Shown here: piece after piece, positions 19,424 through 27,838 of the stretch
How positions within the stretch are numbered: position 1 is the first letter of the stretch
Layout: each line of letters opens with the position of its first letter
Assembly (NCBI RefSeq): GCF_016919385.1
Contig: NZ_CP070351.1
Coordinates: 2,170,001-2,234,000 of the forward strand
DNA: 64,000 bases
Direction: 5' to 3'
DNA from: Gordonia sp. PDNC005
GTDB taxonomy: Bacteria; Actinomycetota; Actinomycetes; Mycobacteriales; Mycobacteriaceae
Made by a program: the position numbers and the translations under genes
The notes under the pieces: generated by a model
The model's database searches: none
What the model was told of the DNA's origin: nothing
Seen by the model: only the letters and a program-made list of their open reading frames with translations

Positions 19424-20835
19424 CAGCGGATCTGCTCTCGCAGCCAGCTCTGCCACTGCTTGATCAACGCGGCCTTGTCCCTGCCCAGTGCGGCGGTGAT
19501 GGCCGCGTCCTGCGTCGGCGAGTCGCCGCCCTTGGCGACCAGGGTGTACAGCGCCTTCAACTTGTCCTCGCCGTACTTGTCGGCGACGAACGCGGCGAAC
19601 GACCATGCGCTCTGGTAGGCCACACGGGCGGCGTCGCTGTCGACCGCGAAGGCGGAGTCTGCGGGCAAGGTCTTCGGAAGGTCTCCTCCGGCGACGGCGG
19701 CTGCGAGATCAGGTGCGGCGTCGATGAACTCGCGATAGGTGCCGCGACGGCCCACATACTCCGGCACTCCTTCGGTGAGCCACAGCGGCGCATTCTCCGC
19801 TGTGATCAGCCGAGTTGCGACGTGCATCAGCTCGTGCCGCAACACCACTGCGAGGGCAGGCCCGGACAGGGACGCGGCGTTGGGCGAGAGCACGATCCGC
19901 TGGCCGATCACCTTCTTGTCCTGCTTGTCGATGCGGGAGAACACCGTCGCCGCCGCGGCGGTCCTCGTCTCAGCCGACTGCGTACGGGTGAGACCTGCGA
20001 ACTCGTCCGGGCCGCCGGTGGCGACGACTGCGGCGCGGCGCGGCCAGTCCTCGCCCCAGAACTCGTCGACGGCCGTGACCGCGGCGGGCAGCGCCTTGGC
20101 GACCGCGGCGGTGGTCGACTCGGTCTTCGGGTACGACAGGACTGTGGATGATCCTCCCGCGGTCTTCACATCGATCGCGGCCAATCCACCGAACTCCCAG
20201 GGACCGACCTCTGCCGGACCCGCCGTCTTGATCGTTGTCGGAGTCGGATCAGGTGCCAGGGTGCCGTCTCCGACGATCTTCCAGTCGTCGTCATAACGTG
20301 CGAACGACATCGTCTCGGTGAGCGTGACCACCGGTTCGTCGAGTCCGGGCGTCCGGGCGCCGCCAAGAGCGTACGACAGCTCGACCGGGCTCACCCAGGT
20401 GTCGGTGCTGCCCTGCTCCTCGAGACGTGACACCCATTGCTCGCCGAGAAGCCGTTCGGCACCGGTGCTCGGCGCGAGGCGGTAGCTGAACGTCGACGCG
20501 GAGAGTGGCCCGCCACGCGTCCCGCGGTCCCCCTTCGCCGCGAACGACGCGGCGATCGTGTGCATACGGGCGCGGAAGGCCGCGGGCGCGGACCTGTCGA
20601 TGAGCGCGTCGAGCCCGGCGACGTCACCGGTCTTGAGGACCGACGACAGTTGGTCGAGCAGCGCTGTCACACCATCTGATCGCTGTTGTTCGAATGGGTT
20701 CAGCGGGGTCGTCGACACCGACCCGGACGGCGCGATCGTGTCGTCGGATCGACTCGAGCAGCTCGTCAGGGCACTGACGGAGACCGTCGCGACCACCAGA
20801 ACGGCAAGCGCGGTCAGGCCGCGGTGCGAGCTCAC
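19423..20835 (-). CDS. Lipoprotein with HExxH (peptidase MA-like) domain
   Basis: 470 residues. The N-terminal signal ends with the lipobox LTSC (Cys26), so it is probably lipid-anchored on the outer face of the membrane. Residues about 40-200 look like an NTF2-like or stalk region. The C-terminal half has HELMH at 334-338 and WLTEGVPEYV with a Glu about 20 residues later, the gluzincin zinc-metallopeptidase arrangement. It begins at a GTG directly next to the stop of the upstream NlpC/P60 gene, and its stop overlaps pimB'. A role in maturation or turnover of envelope proteins is plausible; the substrate is unknown. The position corresponds roughly to Rv2189c, but I cannot judge similarity to that protein. 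Confidence 0.75.
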   Translation of the reverse strand: MSSHRGLTALAVLVVATVSVSALTSCSSRSDDTIAPSGSVSTTPLNPFEQQRSDGVTALLDQLSSVLKTGDVAGLDALIDRSAPAAFRARMHTIAASFAAKGDRGTRGGPLSASTFSYRLAPSTGAERLLGEQWVSRLEEQGSTDTWVSPVELSYALGGARTPGLDEPVVTLTETMSFARYDDDWKIVGDGTLAPDPTPTTIKTAGPAEVGPWEFGGLAAIDVKTAGGSSTVLSYPKTESTTAAVAKALPAAVTAVDEFWGEDWPRRAAVVATGGPDEFAGLTRTQSAETRTAAAATVFSRIDKQDKKVIGQRIVLSPNAASLSGPALAVVLRHELMHVATRLITAENAPLWLTEGVPEYVGRRGTYREFIDAAPDLAAAVAGGDLPKTLPADSAFAVDSDAARVAYQSAWSFAAFVADKYGEDKLKALYTLVAKGGDSPTQDAAITAALGRDKAALIKQWQSWLREQIR

Positions 20836-21888
20836 TCAGTACCGTCGCGCAGCGTTGTACGGTCCGGCCTTGTCGATCGGGACGACGGCCACGGGGACTC
20901 CGAATGTGGAGGCGTGGACGACGAATCCGTCACCGACGTACATGCCCACATGGGAAGCACTGGAGTAGTAGATGATCAGGTCACCCGGCTTGAGGTCCTT
21001 GCGCTCGACCGGGGTGCCGCCTGCGAGTTGAGCTTCGCTGGTACGCGGTATCGTCCGTTTGGCCTGCTTGTACGCCCACAGCATCAGACCTGAGCAGTCG
21101 AACTGGTGCGGGCCGACCGCGCCCCACACGTAGGGGTCACCGATCCGGGAGATCGCCGCCTGCACGGCAACGAGTGCCGGAGAGGTGCCCTTGGGGACGG
21201 CTCTCGCGTCGAACTCGTACCGAGGTCCGCGAAGCGCGGCGAGTTGCTTGCCGGTGAGCGACTTGTAGATCGCCCGGATCTGCACCGCTTCGAGCTGAAG
21301 GTCGGCCTGTTTGGCCTGCAGGTCCCCGCGATGACGTTCGGCCTCCGCGACGGCGGCGCGCGCTGCGGCGGCGGCTGCGTCGGCGTCCGAGCGTGCCTGG
21401 CGCGTCTGCTTGGCGACGTCTGTGGCCACGCGGAGATCGGTCGCCGTCTGTCGGGACATGATCTCCAGGCCCGACATGTTGTCGAGGAGGTTCTGCGGCG
21501 AGTCGCTCACGAGCATGGCGTAGAGGCGATTGACGCGCGCGCCCCGGTAACTCGCTCGAGCGAGCGCGTCCACCTTGACCTGCGCGGCGTCCATCTCCTT
21601 CTGCATGGAGTCGAGCTTCTTCGTCGCCGCGGCCGATACACGGCGTTCCCTGACGACGGTCTTGCGCTGCTTGTTGTACTCGACCTGGGCCGAGTTCATC
21701 GACTCGGCAGTCCGCTCGGCGTCTTTCGACAGCTCGCGGTACCTGGTCAGGATCTGGTCGGCGCTGCGCACGGGATCCGCAACTGCGACCGGCGGTGCGG
21801 GCAGCAGTGCGGCGGTGGCGACGACGACACTCCCGAGCACGGCGGCACGCGTAGTCCGACGTCGCCGGTCACGGTTTATCTGATACAC
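20836..21888 (-). CDS. NlpC/P60 peptidoglycan hydrolase with coiled coil (RipC-like)
   Basis: Secreted cell-wall endopeptidase. It has an Arg-rich n-region and signal peptide ending near VAVADP, then a long coiled-coil domain (about 140 residues, rich in Ala/Glu/Gln), then a C-terminal NlpC/P60 domain with the nucleophile in FDCSGLMLWAY and the His in SHVGMYVGDGFVVHAS. Coiled coils of this kind are FtsX-binding in RipC-type enzymes. I prefer GTG 21888 because AAGGA lies seven bases upstream; ATG 21903 and GTG 21927 are in-frame alternatives. The position matches Rv2190c (ripC). It is second in an NlpC/P60 pair and directly precedes the lipoprotein gene. Confidence 0.88.
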   Translation of the reverse strand: MYQINRDRRRRTTRAAVLGSVVVATAALLPAPPVAVADPVRSADQILTRYRELSKDAERTAESMNSAQVEYNKQRKTVVRERRVSAAATKKLDSMQKEMDAAQVKVDALARASYRGARVNRLYAMLVSDSPQNLLDNMSGLEIMSRQTATDLRVATDVAKQTRQARSDADAAAAAARAAVAEAERHRGDLQAKQADLQLEAVQIRAIYKSLTGKQLAALRGPRYEFDARAVPKGTSPALVAVQAAISRIGDPYVWGAVGPHQFDCSGLMLWAYKQAKRTIPRTSEAQLAGGTPVERKDLKPGDLIIYYSSASHVGMYVGDGFVVHASTFGVPVAVVPIDKAGPYNAARRY

Positions 21889-21910
21889 CACATGATCCTT
21901 CATACCGTTC

Positions 21911-21947
21911 GAGCGGGCCGGGTGCACACATGTGCACCTGACCCGCT
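21911..21947 (-). other. Intercistronic hairpin between two NlpC/P60 genes
   Basis: Stem GAGCGGG/CCCGCTC (21911-21917, 21941-21947) enclosing a second perfect palindrome GGTGCACA/TGTGCACC (21921-21936). No U-tract follows. It could be a processing site or partial terminator that sets the ratio of the two hydrolases, or an operator. Confidence 0.5.
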
Positions 21948-21977
21948 CGGAACTTCAGTTCGTCGGCGTTGTCACGC

Positions 21978-22553
21978 TCAGTAGCGACGGATCGCTGCGA
22001 GGTTCCAGGCCTTGACCTTGGCGCGCTGCACAGGCACACCCTCGGTGGACGAGTGGATGAAGACGCCGTTGCCCTCGTAGATGCCTGCGTGTCCGCCACC
22101 GTTGAAGATAAGGATGTCGCCGGGCTTCGCCTGAGCCAGCGATGCGACGGGGGTGCCGCCGCCCATCTGGCCGTAGCTGTCACGCGGGATGATCTTGCCG
22201 GCCTGCTTGAAGGCCCACGAGGTGAGTCCCGAGCAGTCGAAAGCGTTGGGGCCTGCAGCACCGTAGACGTACGGCGAGCCGATCTTCGATGCAGCAGCCT
22301 TCACCGCCTTCTTGGCGCGGACTTCCTGCGGGCTGCCGAAGTTGCCGTCGAGCTTCGGGGCCTTCAGGTTGCCGGGAAGCAGGTTGTCCGGAACGTCGAA
22401 CGTGCCGACATTCGGGATCTTGAGCGGTGCGGCATCTGCCGGTGCGGCTGCCAGCGCAAGCGATCCGCCGAGGGCGATCGAGCCTGCGACCACAGCAGTC
22501 GTGGCGGCCTTGAAGGCGCCAGTCTGGGGCTTGTCCAAACGGTGTTTAGCCAC
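21978..22553 (-). CDS. Small secreted NlpC/P60 hydrolase
   Basis: 191 residues. Signal peptide of the Tat/Sec type ending near PADAAP, a short linker, then one NlpC/P60 domain with the nucleophile in AFDCSGLTSWAF, His in HAGIYEGNGVFIHSS and a C-terminus (LAAIRRY) like that of the neighbouring larger enzyme. It cleaves peptide stems of peptidoglycan outside the membrane. It starts at a GTG after an AAGGAG site. The leader upstream is a c-di-AMP riboswitch, so expression should follow osmotic or wall stress signalling. Confidence 0.9.
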   Translation of the reverse strand: MAKHRLDKPQTGAFKAATTAVVAGSIALGGSLALAAAPADAAPLKIPNVGTFDVPDNLLPGNLKAPKLDGNFGSPQEVRAKKAVKAAASKIGSPYVYGAAGPNAFDCSGLTSWAFKQAGKIIPRDSYGQMGGGTPVASLAQAKPGDILIFNGGGHAGIYEGNGVFIHSSTEGVPVQRAKVKAWNLAAIRRY

Positions 22554-22579
22554 TGAACTACGTACTCCTTGTTGTTTCT

Positions 22580-22765
22580 CCCTGACCGCTGACCGGGTTA
22601 GCTGTCGGGTTCGGGCCGGAAGAGATGGCCCTACGCGATCTCGAACCTGGTGGGTTCGGACCGCGATTCACCCCAATTCTCTTCAGTGCGTCTGCACGCA
22701 CCGACGAGAAGGAAGTGGTTCCCCGGTTCACTCCCGGAGGGTGGGAGCGATTAAGCGGTGACTTT
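22580..22765 (-). ncRNA. c-di-AMP riboswitch (ydaO/yuaA type)
   Basis: In the leader of the small NlpC/P60 gene. Read on the minus strand, conserved ydaO blocks appear in order: CCGCTTAATCGCTCCC, GAACCGGGGAACCAC, GGGGTGAATCGCGG, and finally GAACCCGACAGCTAACCCGG followed by TCAGCGG. This class binds two c-di-AMP molecules and in Actinobacteria usually sits upstream of wall hydrolase genes (established knowledge). The end of the aptamer is about 30 bases from the start codon. Boundaries are estimated by eye. Confidence 0.85.
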
Positions 22766-22876
22766 CCAGCGGATGTCACTGGTGGGGGATCACCCTGATT
22801 GGAAAGTCTCGAAAAGATTACGAAACCCCGACACCGATGTCCACCAGCCCCGGCACAGATCCGACTCGAAGCGTTG

Positions 22877-23128
22877 TCAGACTGCCCGCAGCCACCCCAC
22901 ACCCACCCCCTCGATAACGCCCTGACCTGCGCCGACTCCCTCAAGGGCCGCATGTGCAGTTTGCGTCGAAATCATGTCTGTGGCGACGAACACATCAACC
23001 GCAGCAAACATTTCACTTGACTCCCGATCTGTTACATACCCGCTGGTAACAGGGCTGAACAGCACCTGCATCATGCAGTCGCCACACTCACGGCTACGTG
23101 CAGGGCATGTTGCGCAGTCGATCAACAC
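22877..23128 (-). CDS. Small Cys-rich conserved actinobacterial protein
   Basis: 83 residues from GTG 23128 with a GAGAGG-type site upstream. It begins VLIDCATCPARSRECGDC, a Cx2C-x6-Cx2C pattern that would suit a zinc or Fe-S site, then MMQVLFSP and a helical second half. Short proteins beginning like this are common in high-GC Actinobacteria near wall hydrolase genes; no function is known to me. It is on the same strand as the riboswitch and NlpC/P60 genes and 111 bases upstream of the aptamer, so it may share their transcript. The remaining bases up to 23308 hold its promoter and that of the divergent nuclease gene; I see no further gene there. Confidence 0.55.
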   Translation of the reverse strand: MLIDCATCPARSRECGDCMMQVLFSPVTSGYVTDRESSEMFAAVDVFVATDMISTQTAHAALEGVGAGQGVIEGVGVGWLRAV

Positions 23129-23308
23129 TGTGATCCGCCTCTCATTCTGGGACAGGGGCGTGTTCCGAGTCGTCGTCGGGGCGTCCGACGCGGCTTCTCT
23201 CGTCACGCAACTGTCGATGTGGTGTGGAGACTACGAGTCGCCTACGACAATCTCGGCCCGCGACTTGGACGATCGAGTTTGTCGGAGGTGCGCCGTAGCG
23301 TCCCGCCC

Positions 23309-25102
23309 ATGACCACCGGCCAACTGTCGTTCGCGGACATCGACCATGACGAGTTCGCCGACCGCTCCCTGTTCGATACGACCCTCGTCGTCGTCGACCT
23401 CGAGACGACGGGCGGCAGTTCGGACACCGATGCGATCACCGAGATCGGTGCGGTCAAGATCCGCGGCGGTGAGGTGCTGGGCGAGTTCGCGACACTCGTC
23501 GACCCCGGTCGCGAGATTCCACCGCAGATCGTCGCGCTCACGGGCATCACCACCGCGATGACGTACGACGCTCCTCCCATAGAAGAAGTACTGCCCGCGT
23601 TCGCCGAGTTCGCCCGCGGAGCGATCCTCGTCGCACACAACGCACGGTTCGACACCGCATTTCTCCGGAAGTCCGCCGCACGGATGAATCTTCCGTGGCC
23701 GTTCACGACATCGTTGTGCACCGTCGCGATGGCTCGCCGAATCCTCACTCGCGAAGAGGCGCCGAGTGTGAAGCTGTCGGCACTCGCCGATCTCTTCAAC
23801 GTGTCGGTGCGCCCCACTCACCGCGCCCTCGACGACGCCCGTGCCACCGTCGACGTGTTTCACCGACTCCTCGAGAGAGTCGGCAACCGAGGCGTGCACA
23901 CGTACCAGGACCTCGTCGACTATCTGCCCAGGGCGACGCCCGCGATGCGCGCCAAACGCGGGTTGGCCGCCGGACTCCCCCACGCGCCGGGCGTGTACCT
24001 GTTCCGGGGGCCGGGTGACGAGGTGCTGTACGTGGGGACTGCGGTAGATCTCCGCCGCCGCGTAGGTCAGTACTTCTCCGGGTCCGACTCACGGGCCCGG
24101 ATGACGGAGATGGTGGCGCTGGCGACACGCGTCGACCACGTGGTGTGCGCGCACGGCCTCGAAGCGGGCGTACGCGAACTGACACTGCTCGCGGCCCACA
24201 AGCCCGCGTACAACCGCCGATCCCGCAATCCGCATCGTGGATGGTGGATCACACTCACACACGAGCGCTTCCCCCGCCTGACAGTCGGCCGGACTCCGTC
24301 CGCCGACTCGATCGGCCCGATAGCGGGGCGGGCGACCGCTGCCGATGTCGCCGATGTGATCAGCGCAGCGGCCGGACTGCGCACCTGCACCCAGAACCTC
24401 AAACGCGCCGACCACCACTACTGCCCCGGCGCGGGGCCTGCGGACTCACGACCGGATCCGCTCGTCGCTCATCGACCGGATCTGTGCCATGCCGCGAGTG
24501 ATCGTCCGCAGACACTCCCGGACTACCTGTGTCGCGCCGAGGCCGCACGCGCCCTGATGGCGGGCGAGTCGGACGAATTGCTCACCGACCTTCAACGCAG
24601 GCTCGCACGGTTGTCTGAACTCCGCCGGTTCGAGTCAGCGGCGCGCGCCCGCGACCGGCTCGCGTCGACAATCGAGTCGTTGGCTCGATGCCAACGGCTG
24701 ACAGCGGTCGCGGGGATCGCGGAGATCGTCGTCGCACGACCGGACGACGCGGGTGGGTGGAACTTCAGTGTGATCCGGCACGGCAGGCTCTCCGGAGCTG
24801 CGCACGCCGCCCGCGGCGTGGCACCGATGCCGGTTGTCGAGACCATGCTGGCGAGTGCCTCCACCGTCCTTCCGCCGGGGGACGACGGTCCCCTCGCGGG
24901 TGCCCCGGCGGAAGAGGTCGCACTGATCGAGCGCTGGATGAACGAGAGCGGCACCCGACTGGTGTCGTCCACCGACTCCCTGTCGCTGCCGATCGGATCG
25001 GCCCAGCGATGGACCGGCTTCGCCAGAACCGCTCGGCTGGCCCGAGACGGCGCGGACGTCGGCGGCCCGGCCGACGACCGCGGTACTAAGGTGAAGCCAT
25101 GA
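23309..25102 (+). CDS. DEDD exonuclease / GIY-YIG nuclease fusion (Rv2191 type)
   Basis: 597 residues with three recognisable parts. Residues about 22-185 form a DnaQ-like 3'-5' exonuclease (VVVDLETTGG, HNARFDTAFL, HRALDDARAT). Residues about 225-310 form a GIY-YIG domain as in UvrC/Cho (PGVYLFRGPGDEVLYVGTAVDL). Near residues 425-460 is a UVR-like helical motif (FESAARARDRLASTIESL). The layout suggests a DNA repair nuclease combining incision and resection, related to the N-terminal half of UvrC. I start at ATG 23309, where the conserved region begins. Its stop overlaps the next gene (ATGA). The counterpart by position is Rv2191. Confidence 0.88.
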   Translation: MTTGQLSFADIDHDEFADRSLFDTTLVVVDLETTGGSSDTDAITEIGAVKIRGGEVLGEFATLVDPGREIPPQIVALTGITTAMTYDAPPIEEVLPAFAEFARGAILVAHNARFDTAFLRKSAARMNLPWPFTTSLCTVAMARRILTREEAPSVKLSALADLFNVSVRPTHRALDDARATVDVFHRLLERVGNRGVHTYQDLVDYLPRATPAMRAKRGLAAGLPHAPGVYLFRGPGDEVLYVGTAVDLRRRVGQYFSGSDSRARMTEMVALATRVDHVVCAHGLEAGVRELTLLAAHKPAYNRRSRNPHRGWWITLTHERFPRLTVGRTPSADSIGPIAGRATAADVADVISAAAGLRTCTQNLKRADHHYCPGAGPADSRPDPLVAHRPDLCHAASDRPQTLPDYLCRAEAARALMAGESDELLTDLQRRLARLSELRRFESAARARDRLASTIESLARCQRLTAVAGIAEIVVARPDDAGGWNFSVIRHGRLSGAAHAARGVAPMPVVETMLASASTVLPPGDDGPLAGAPAEEVALIERWMNESGTRLVSSTDSLSLPIGSAQRWTGFARTARLARDGADVGGPADDRGTKVKP

Positions 25103-25377
25103 TCACCGCCATCGTTCTCATCGGGGCCGACATCCATCAGATTCCGGAGACCGCTCAGGCGGTCGCGAACATCCCCGGAGTCACCGAGGTCTACTCGTGC
25201 GCCGGCGACGTCGACCTGATCGCCAAGGTGCGCGTCCGCAGCCATGACGAGATCGCAGATGTGGTGACGGCGAAGATCAACCGCCTGCCGGGTGTGGTGT
25301 CGAGTGCAACTCACATCGCCTTCCGCAGCTACGCGAGCGCCGAGGTCGACGGCGGCTTCTCCATCGGCGAGGCGTAG
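25099..25377 (+). CDS. Stand-alone Lrp/AsnC ligand-binding (RAM) domain protein
   Basis: 92 residues consisting only of the alpha-beta ligand-binding domain of Lrp/AsnC regulators (AIVLIGADIHQIPETAQAVA, GVTEVYSCAGDVDLIAKVRV), without a DNA-binding part. Such stand-alone domains form oligomers that bind amino acids and may modulate other proteins. The start ATG overlaps the stop of the nuclease fusion, so the pair is translationally coupled. Proximity to trpD hints at amino-acid sensing, but that gene is on the other strand. Confidence 0.85.
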   Translation: MITAIVLIGADIHQIPETAQAVANIPGVTEVYSCAGDVDLIAKVRVRSHDEIADVVTAKINRLPGVVSSATHIAFRSYASAEVDGGFSIGEA

Positions 25378-25384
25378 GGCTCGC

Positions 25385-25900
25385 TCATTCCGTCAGTGCG
25401 GCCGCCCACTCCGCGACCCGTTGGGCACTCTCCTCGTCACTGAGGTCGACCGTGCGGGTCATGACTGACCACCGGATCCCGTACGGGTCGCGGATGCTCG
25501 CGTACCGGTCTCCCGACGCGAACTGGCTCGTCGGCTCTCGGAGCACCGATCCTTCGGCGACCGCACGCTCGACCGTGGTGTCGACATCGGTCACGTAGAC
25601 GGCCAGCGAGAAGCAGGCGTCGTCGCCTGACGGCCCCGACACCAGACGGTATTCCGGGTTCACCTCGCCGAGTTGGAGGCGCCCCACACCAAAGTCGAGG
25701 TCGGCGTGCACCACCACACCGCCGTACTCGTTCGACGAGATGAGCCTCGCACCGAAGACCCGTCGGTAAAAGGTGATGGCCGAGGCCGCGTCGGTCACGG
25801 CGACGAACGGAGTCAACGAGGTGGATCCGTGCGGTCGACCGTCGCTCGTGTGGTCGCCGGTCACGGCTGCGGTGGACTGGGACCTGATGTTCTGCGTCAT
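25385..25900 (-). CDS. VOC (glyoxalase/bleomycin resistance) family protein
   Basis: 171 residues, PhnB/YdeR-like vicinal oxygen chelate fold. The two beta-alpha-beta-beta-beta modules are visible: LTPFVAVTDAASAITFYRRVFGARLI and FSLAVYVTDVDTTVERAVAEG, with the end SIRDPYGIRWSVMT. The metal-binding positions are not complete, so an enzyme reaction cannot be assigned. The first 35 residues are low-complexity. I start at ATG 25900 with an AGGG upstream; an in-frame start 27 bases earlier is possible. It follows the AraC regulator on the same strand with a 61-base gap, and may be its target. Confidence 0.8.
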   Translation of the reverse strand: MTQNIRSQSTAAVTGDHTSDGRPHGSTSLTPFVAVTDAASAITFYRRVFGARLISSNEYGGVVVHADLDFGVGRLQLGEVNPEYRLVSGPSGDDACFSLAVYVTDVDTTVERAVAEGSVLREPTSQFASGDRYASIRDPYGIRWSVMTRTVDLSDEESAQRVAEWAAALTE

Positions 25901-25961
25901 GCTGTCGACCCTACGAATTGCAGGCACTGTGCAGCTTGTCGATTCGCGACAGATTCGACCC

Positions 25962-26789
25962 TCAGTCCTTCGAGGCGTCGGCCCGATAGGCGCTCGGCGT
26001 GAATCCGAGGACTCGTGAGAACTCCCGGGTCAGATGAGCGTGGTCGGTGAACCCGGTGTCGGCGGCGATCTCAGCCAGTGACGACTGATCGTTCCGAACT
26101 CTCTCGGCCGCCTCATGGAGGCGTCGACGCCTGATCAACGTGAGAGGCGTCAGGCCCGTGTATCGCAGCGTCAACCGCTGCACCGTCCTGGCACTCACTC
26201 CGACGGCGGCGCCGACCTGCTCGACCGTCACGATCGTGGCATCGCCTTCGATCAGCGTGACGATCCGGTCCGCCAGTACTGCATCCGGGCCGGGCACCGG
26301 AGCGTCGGAGCACAGGGCATCGCTGAATGCGGCGGCCGCCGCCACCGGATCGCGAGACTCTCGCATGATCGTCCGCACCGGGTCTGAAACGACGTCGAGG
26401 CGTCTGGTGACCACCTCGTCGACCAGAGTCGCGGGCTCAACTGCTAGCCAGTCGACCGCCGCAGGCCGCATCAGCCCGCCGACCGCCCATCCCGAACCGG
26501 TCAGGACTCGCGTGGACAACCTCGTGGTCGCCCCGGACACCGACACCGTCATCGGCTCGACGACGATGTTGAGCGCGGGAAACCCGATGACGTCCTGCGC
26601 CGACTCGGCGCCGTCGGGCAGATTCCACTGTGAGATCCAGAACCATCGCACCCACTGCGCTGCCCGTCCGGTCGCGGGAACCCGGTCGAACTGCGGGAGG
26701 CGGTCCGGTCGCAGGACGCCCCGCGACGAGGGCTCGGGCGACGGAGAGTCGGGCGACGTCAAGCCAGTGACGTGCTGATCGTCGCCCAC
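25962..26789 (-). CDS. AraC-family transcriptional regulator
   Basis: 275 residues. The C-terminal third has the double helix-turn-helix of AraC proteins (VEQVGAAVGVSARTVQRLT and LAEIAADTGFTDHAHLTREFSRVLGFTPSAYR). The N-terminal domain resembles the DUF6597/cupin-like sensor of actinobacterial AraC proteins (WVRWFWISQWNLP, GFPALNIVVEP). Its start is uncertain: GTG 26789 lies 31 bases inside trpD, while a TTG at 26762 would give a 4-base TTGA overlap with the trpD stop. Either way it is downstream of trpD on the same strand and probably shares its transcript, an unusual arrangement absent from mycobacteria. Confidence 0.82.
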   Translation of the reverse strand: MGDDQHVTGLTSPDSPSPEPSSRGVLRPDRLPQFDRVPATGRAAQWVRWFWISQWNLPDGAESAQDVIGFPALNIVVEPMTVSVSGATTRLSTRVLTGSGWAVGGLMRPAAVDWLAVEPATLVDEVVTRRLDVVSDPVRTIMRESRDPVAAAAAFSDALCSDAPVPGPDAVLADRIVTLIEGDATIVTVEQVGAAVGVSARTVQRLTLRYTGLTPLTLIRRRRLHEAAERVRNDQSSLAEIAADTGFTDHAHLTREFSRVLGFTPSAYRADASKD

Positions 26790-27829
26790 TGATCGAGCAG
26801 CCGCGCCGCGGCCCCGGAGTCGAGAACGTCGTCGACCCTGGCTTGTGCACTGCGCAGTGCCGACACCAGGCTCGCGTCGTCGAACAGCGTTGTCTGTTCG
26901 TATGCGACGATCGCGGCCGCGGCGTTCAAGGTCACCGCGTCCCGCACCGGGCCGCGCACACCTGCGAACAGGTCACGAGCGATCCCGGCGTTCACAACGG
27001 CGTCGCCGCCCTGCAGAGCAGACAGGTCCACGAGCTCGATGTCGAGGTCGCGCGGATCGAGGGCCAAACGATTCACTCGGCCGTCGAGAACCTGCCACAC
27101 CGTGGACGTAGTGGTGGTCGTCAGTTCATCGAGGCCGTCGTCGCCCCGAACCACGAGGGTCCGGTTTCCGCGGCCGGCGAACGCCTCTGCAAGCACCGGA
27201 GCCAGGTCTTCGAAAGCGCAGCCGATGAGACCAGCCGTCGGGCCTGCCGGGTTCGTCAACGGGCCGAGCACGTTGAACACCGTTGGAATGCCGATCTCCT
27301 TGCGCGGCGGTCCGGTGAATCGGAACGCGGGATGAAAGACCGGAGCGAAACAGAAGCCGATTCCGACTTCTTCCAGACAAGAGCTCACCGCGTCGGGCCC
27401 GAGGGTGATGGCGACACCGAGGGCTTCGAGAACGTCCGCCCCTCCGCTCTTGGACGACGCCGCACGATTCCCGTGCTTCACCACGCGAACTCCCGCGGCC
27501 GCCACGACGACCGACGTCATCGTCGAGATGTTCACCGTGTGCGAACGGTCGCCACCGGTACCGACTATGTCGACGGCGTCGCCGTCGAAGTCGATGCGGT
27601 TGGCGAGCGACAGCATCGTGTCGGAGAGCCCGAGCAGCTCGTCTGAAGCGACACCCTTCATCTTGAGGCCGACGCCGAACGCCGCGATCTGCGCCCCGGT
27701 CGCCGAATCGGACATGATCTCGCGCATGGCCCACGACGCCTCGGCCACGGTCAAGTCGACGCCGTCGGTCGCCTTCCCGAGGATCTGCGGCCAGGTGTGC
27801 GTCGGTGTGCTGTATTCGGGCATGCTCAC
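26759..27829 (-). CDS. trpD: Anthranilate phosphoribosyltransferase
   Basis: Second step of tryptophan synthesis from chorismate: transfers phosphoribosyl from PRPP to anthranilate. The PRPP-binding [14 protein letters not shown], the [21 protein letters not shown] block and the [11 protein letters not shown] segment are intact. About 356 residues from a GTG at 27829; an ATG two codons later is equally good. It is transcribed with the hypothetical gene at 27839 upstream (9-base gap). Other trp genes are absent, as in mycobacteria, where trpD also stands apart beside ctaE. Confidence 0.95.
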   Translation of the reverse strand: MSMPEYSTPTHTWPQILGKATDGVDLTVAEASWAMREIMSDSATGAQIAAFGVGLKMKGVASDELLGLSDTMLSLANRIDFDGDAVDIVGTGGDRSHTVNISTMTSVVVAAAGVRVVKHGNRAASSKSGGADVLEALGVAITLGPDAVSSCLEEVGIGFCFAPVFHPAFRFTGPPRKEIGIPTVFNVLGPLTNPAGPTAGLIGCAFEDLAPVLAEAFAGRGNRTLVVRGDDGLDELTTTTTSTVWQVLDGRVNRLALDPRDLDIELVDLSALQGGDAVVNAGIARDLFAGVRGPVRDAVTLNAAAAIVAYEQTTLFDDASLVSALRSAQARVDDVLDSGAAARLLDQWATISTSLA

Positions 27830-27838
27830 CGCTCCACC

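Noticed and set aside
22974..23312. Plus-strand open frame overlapping the Cys-rich gene
   Set aside because: No ribosome site, unbiased codons and no motif; the minus-strand reading has a start signal and a conserved-looking Cys pattern.
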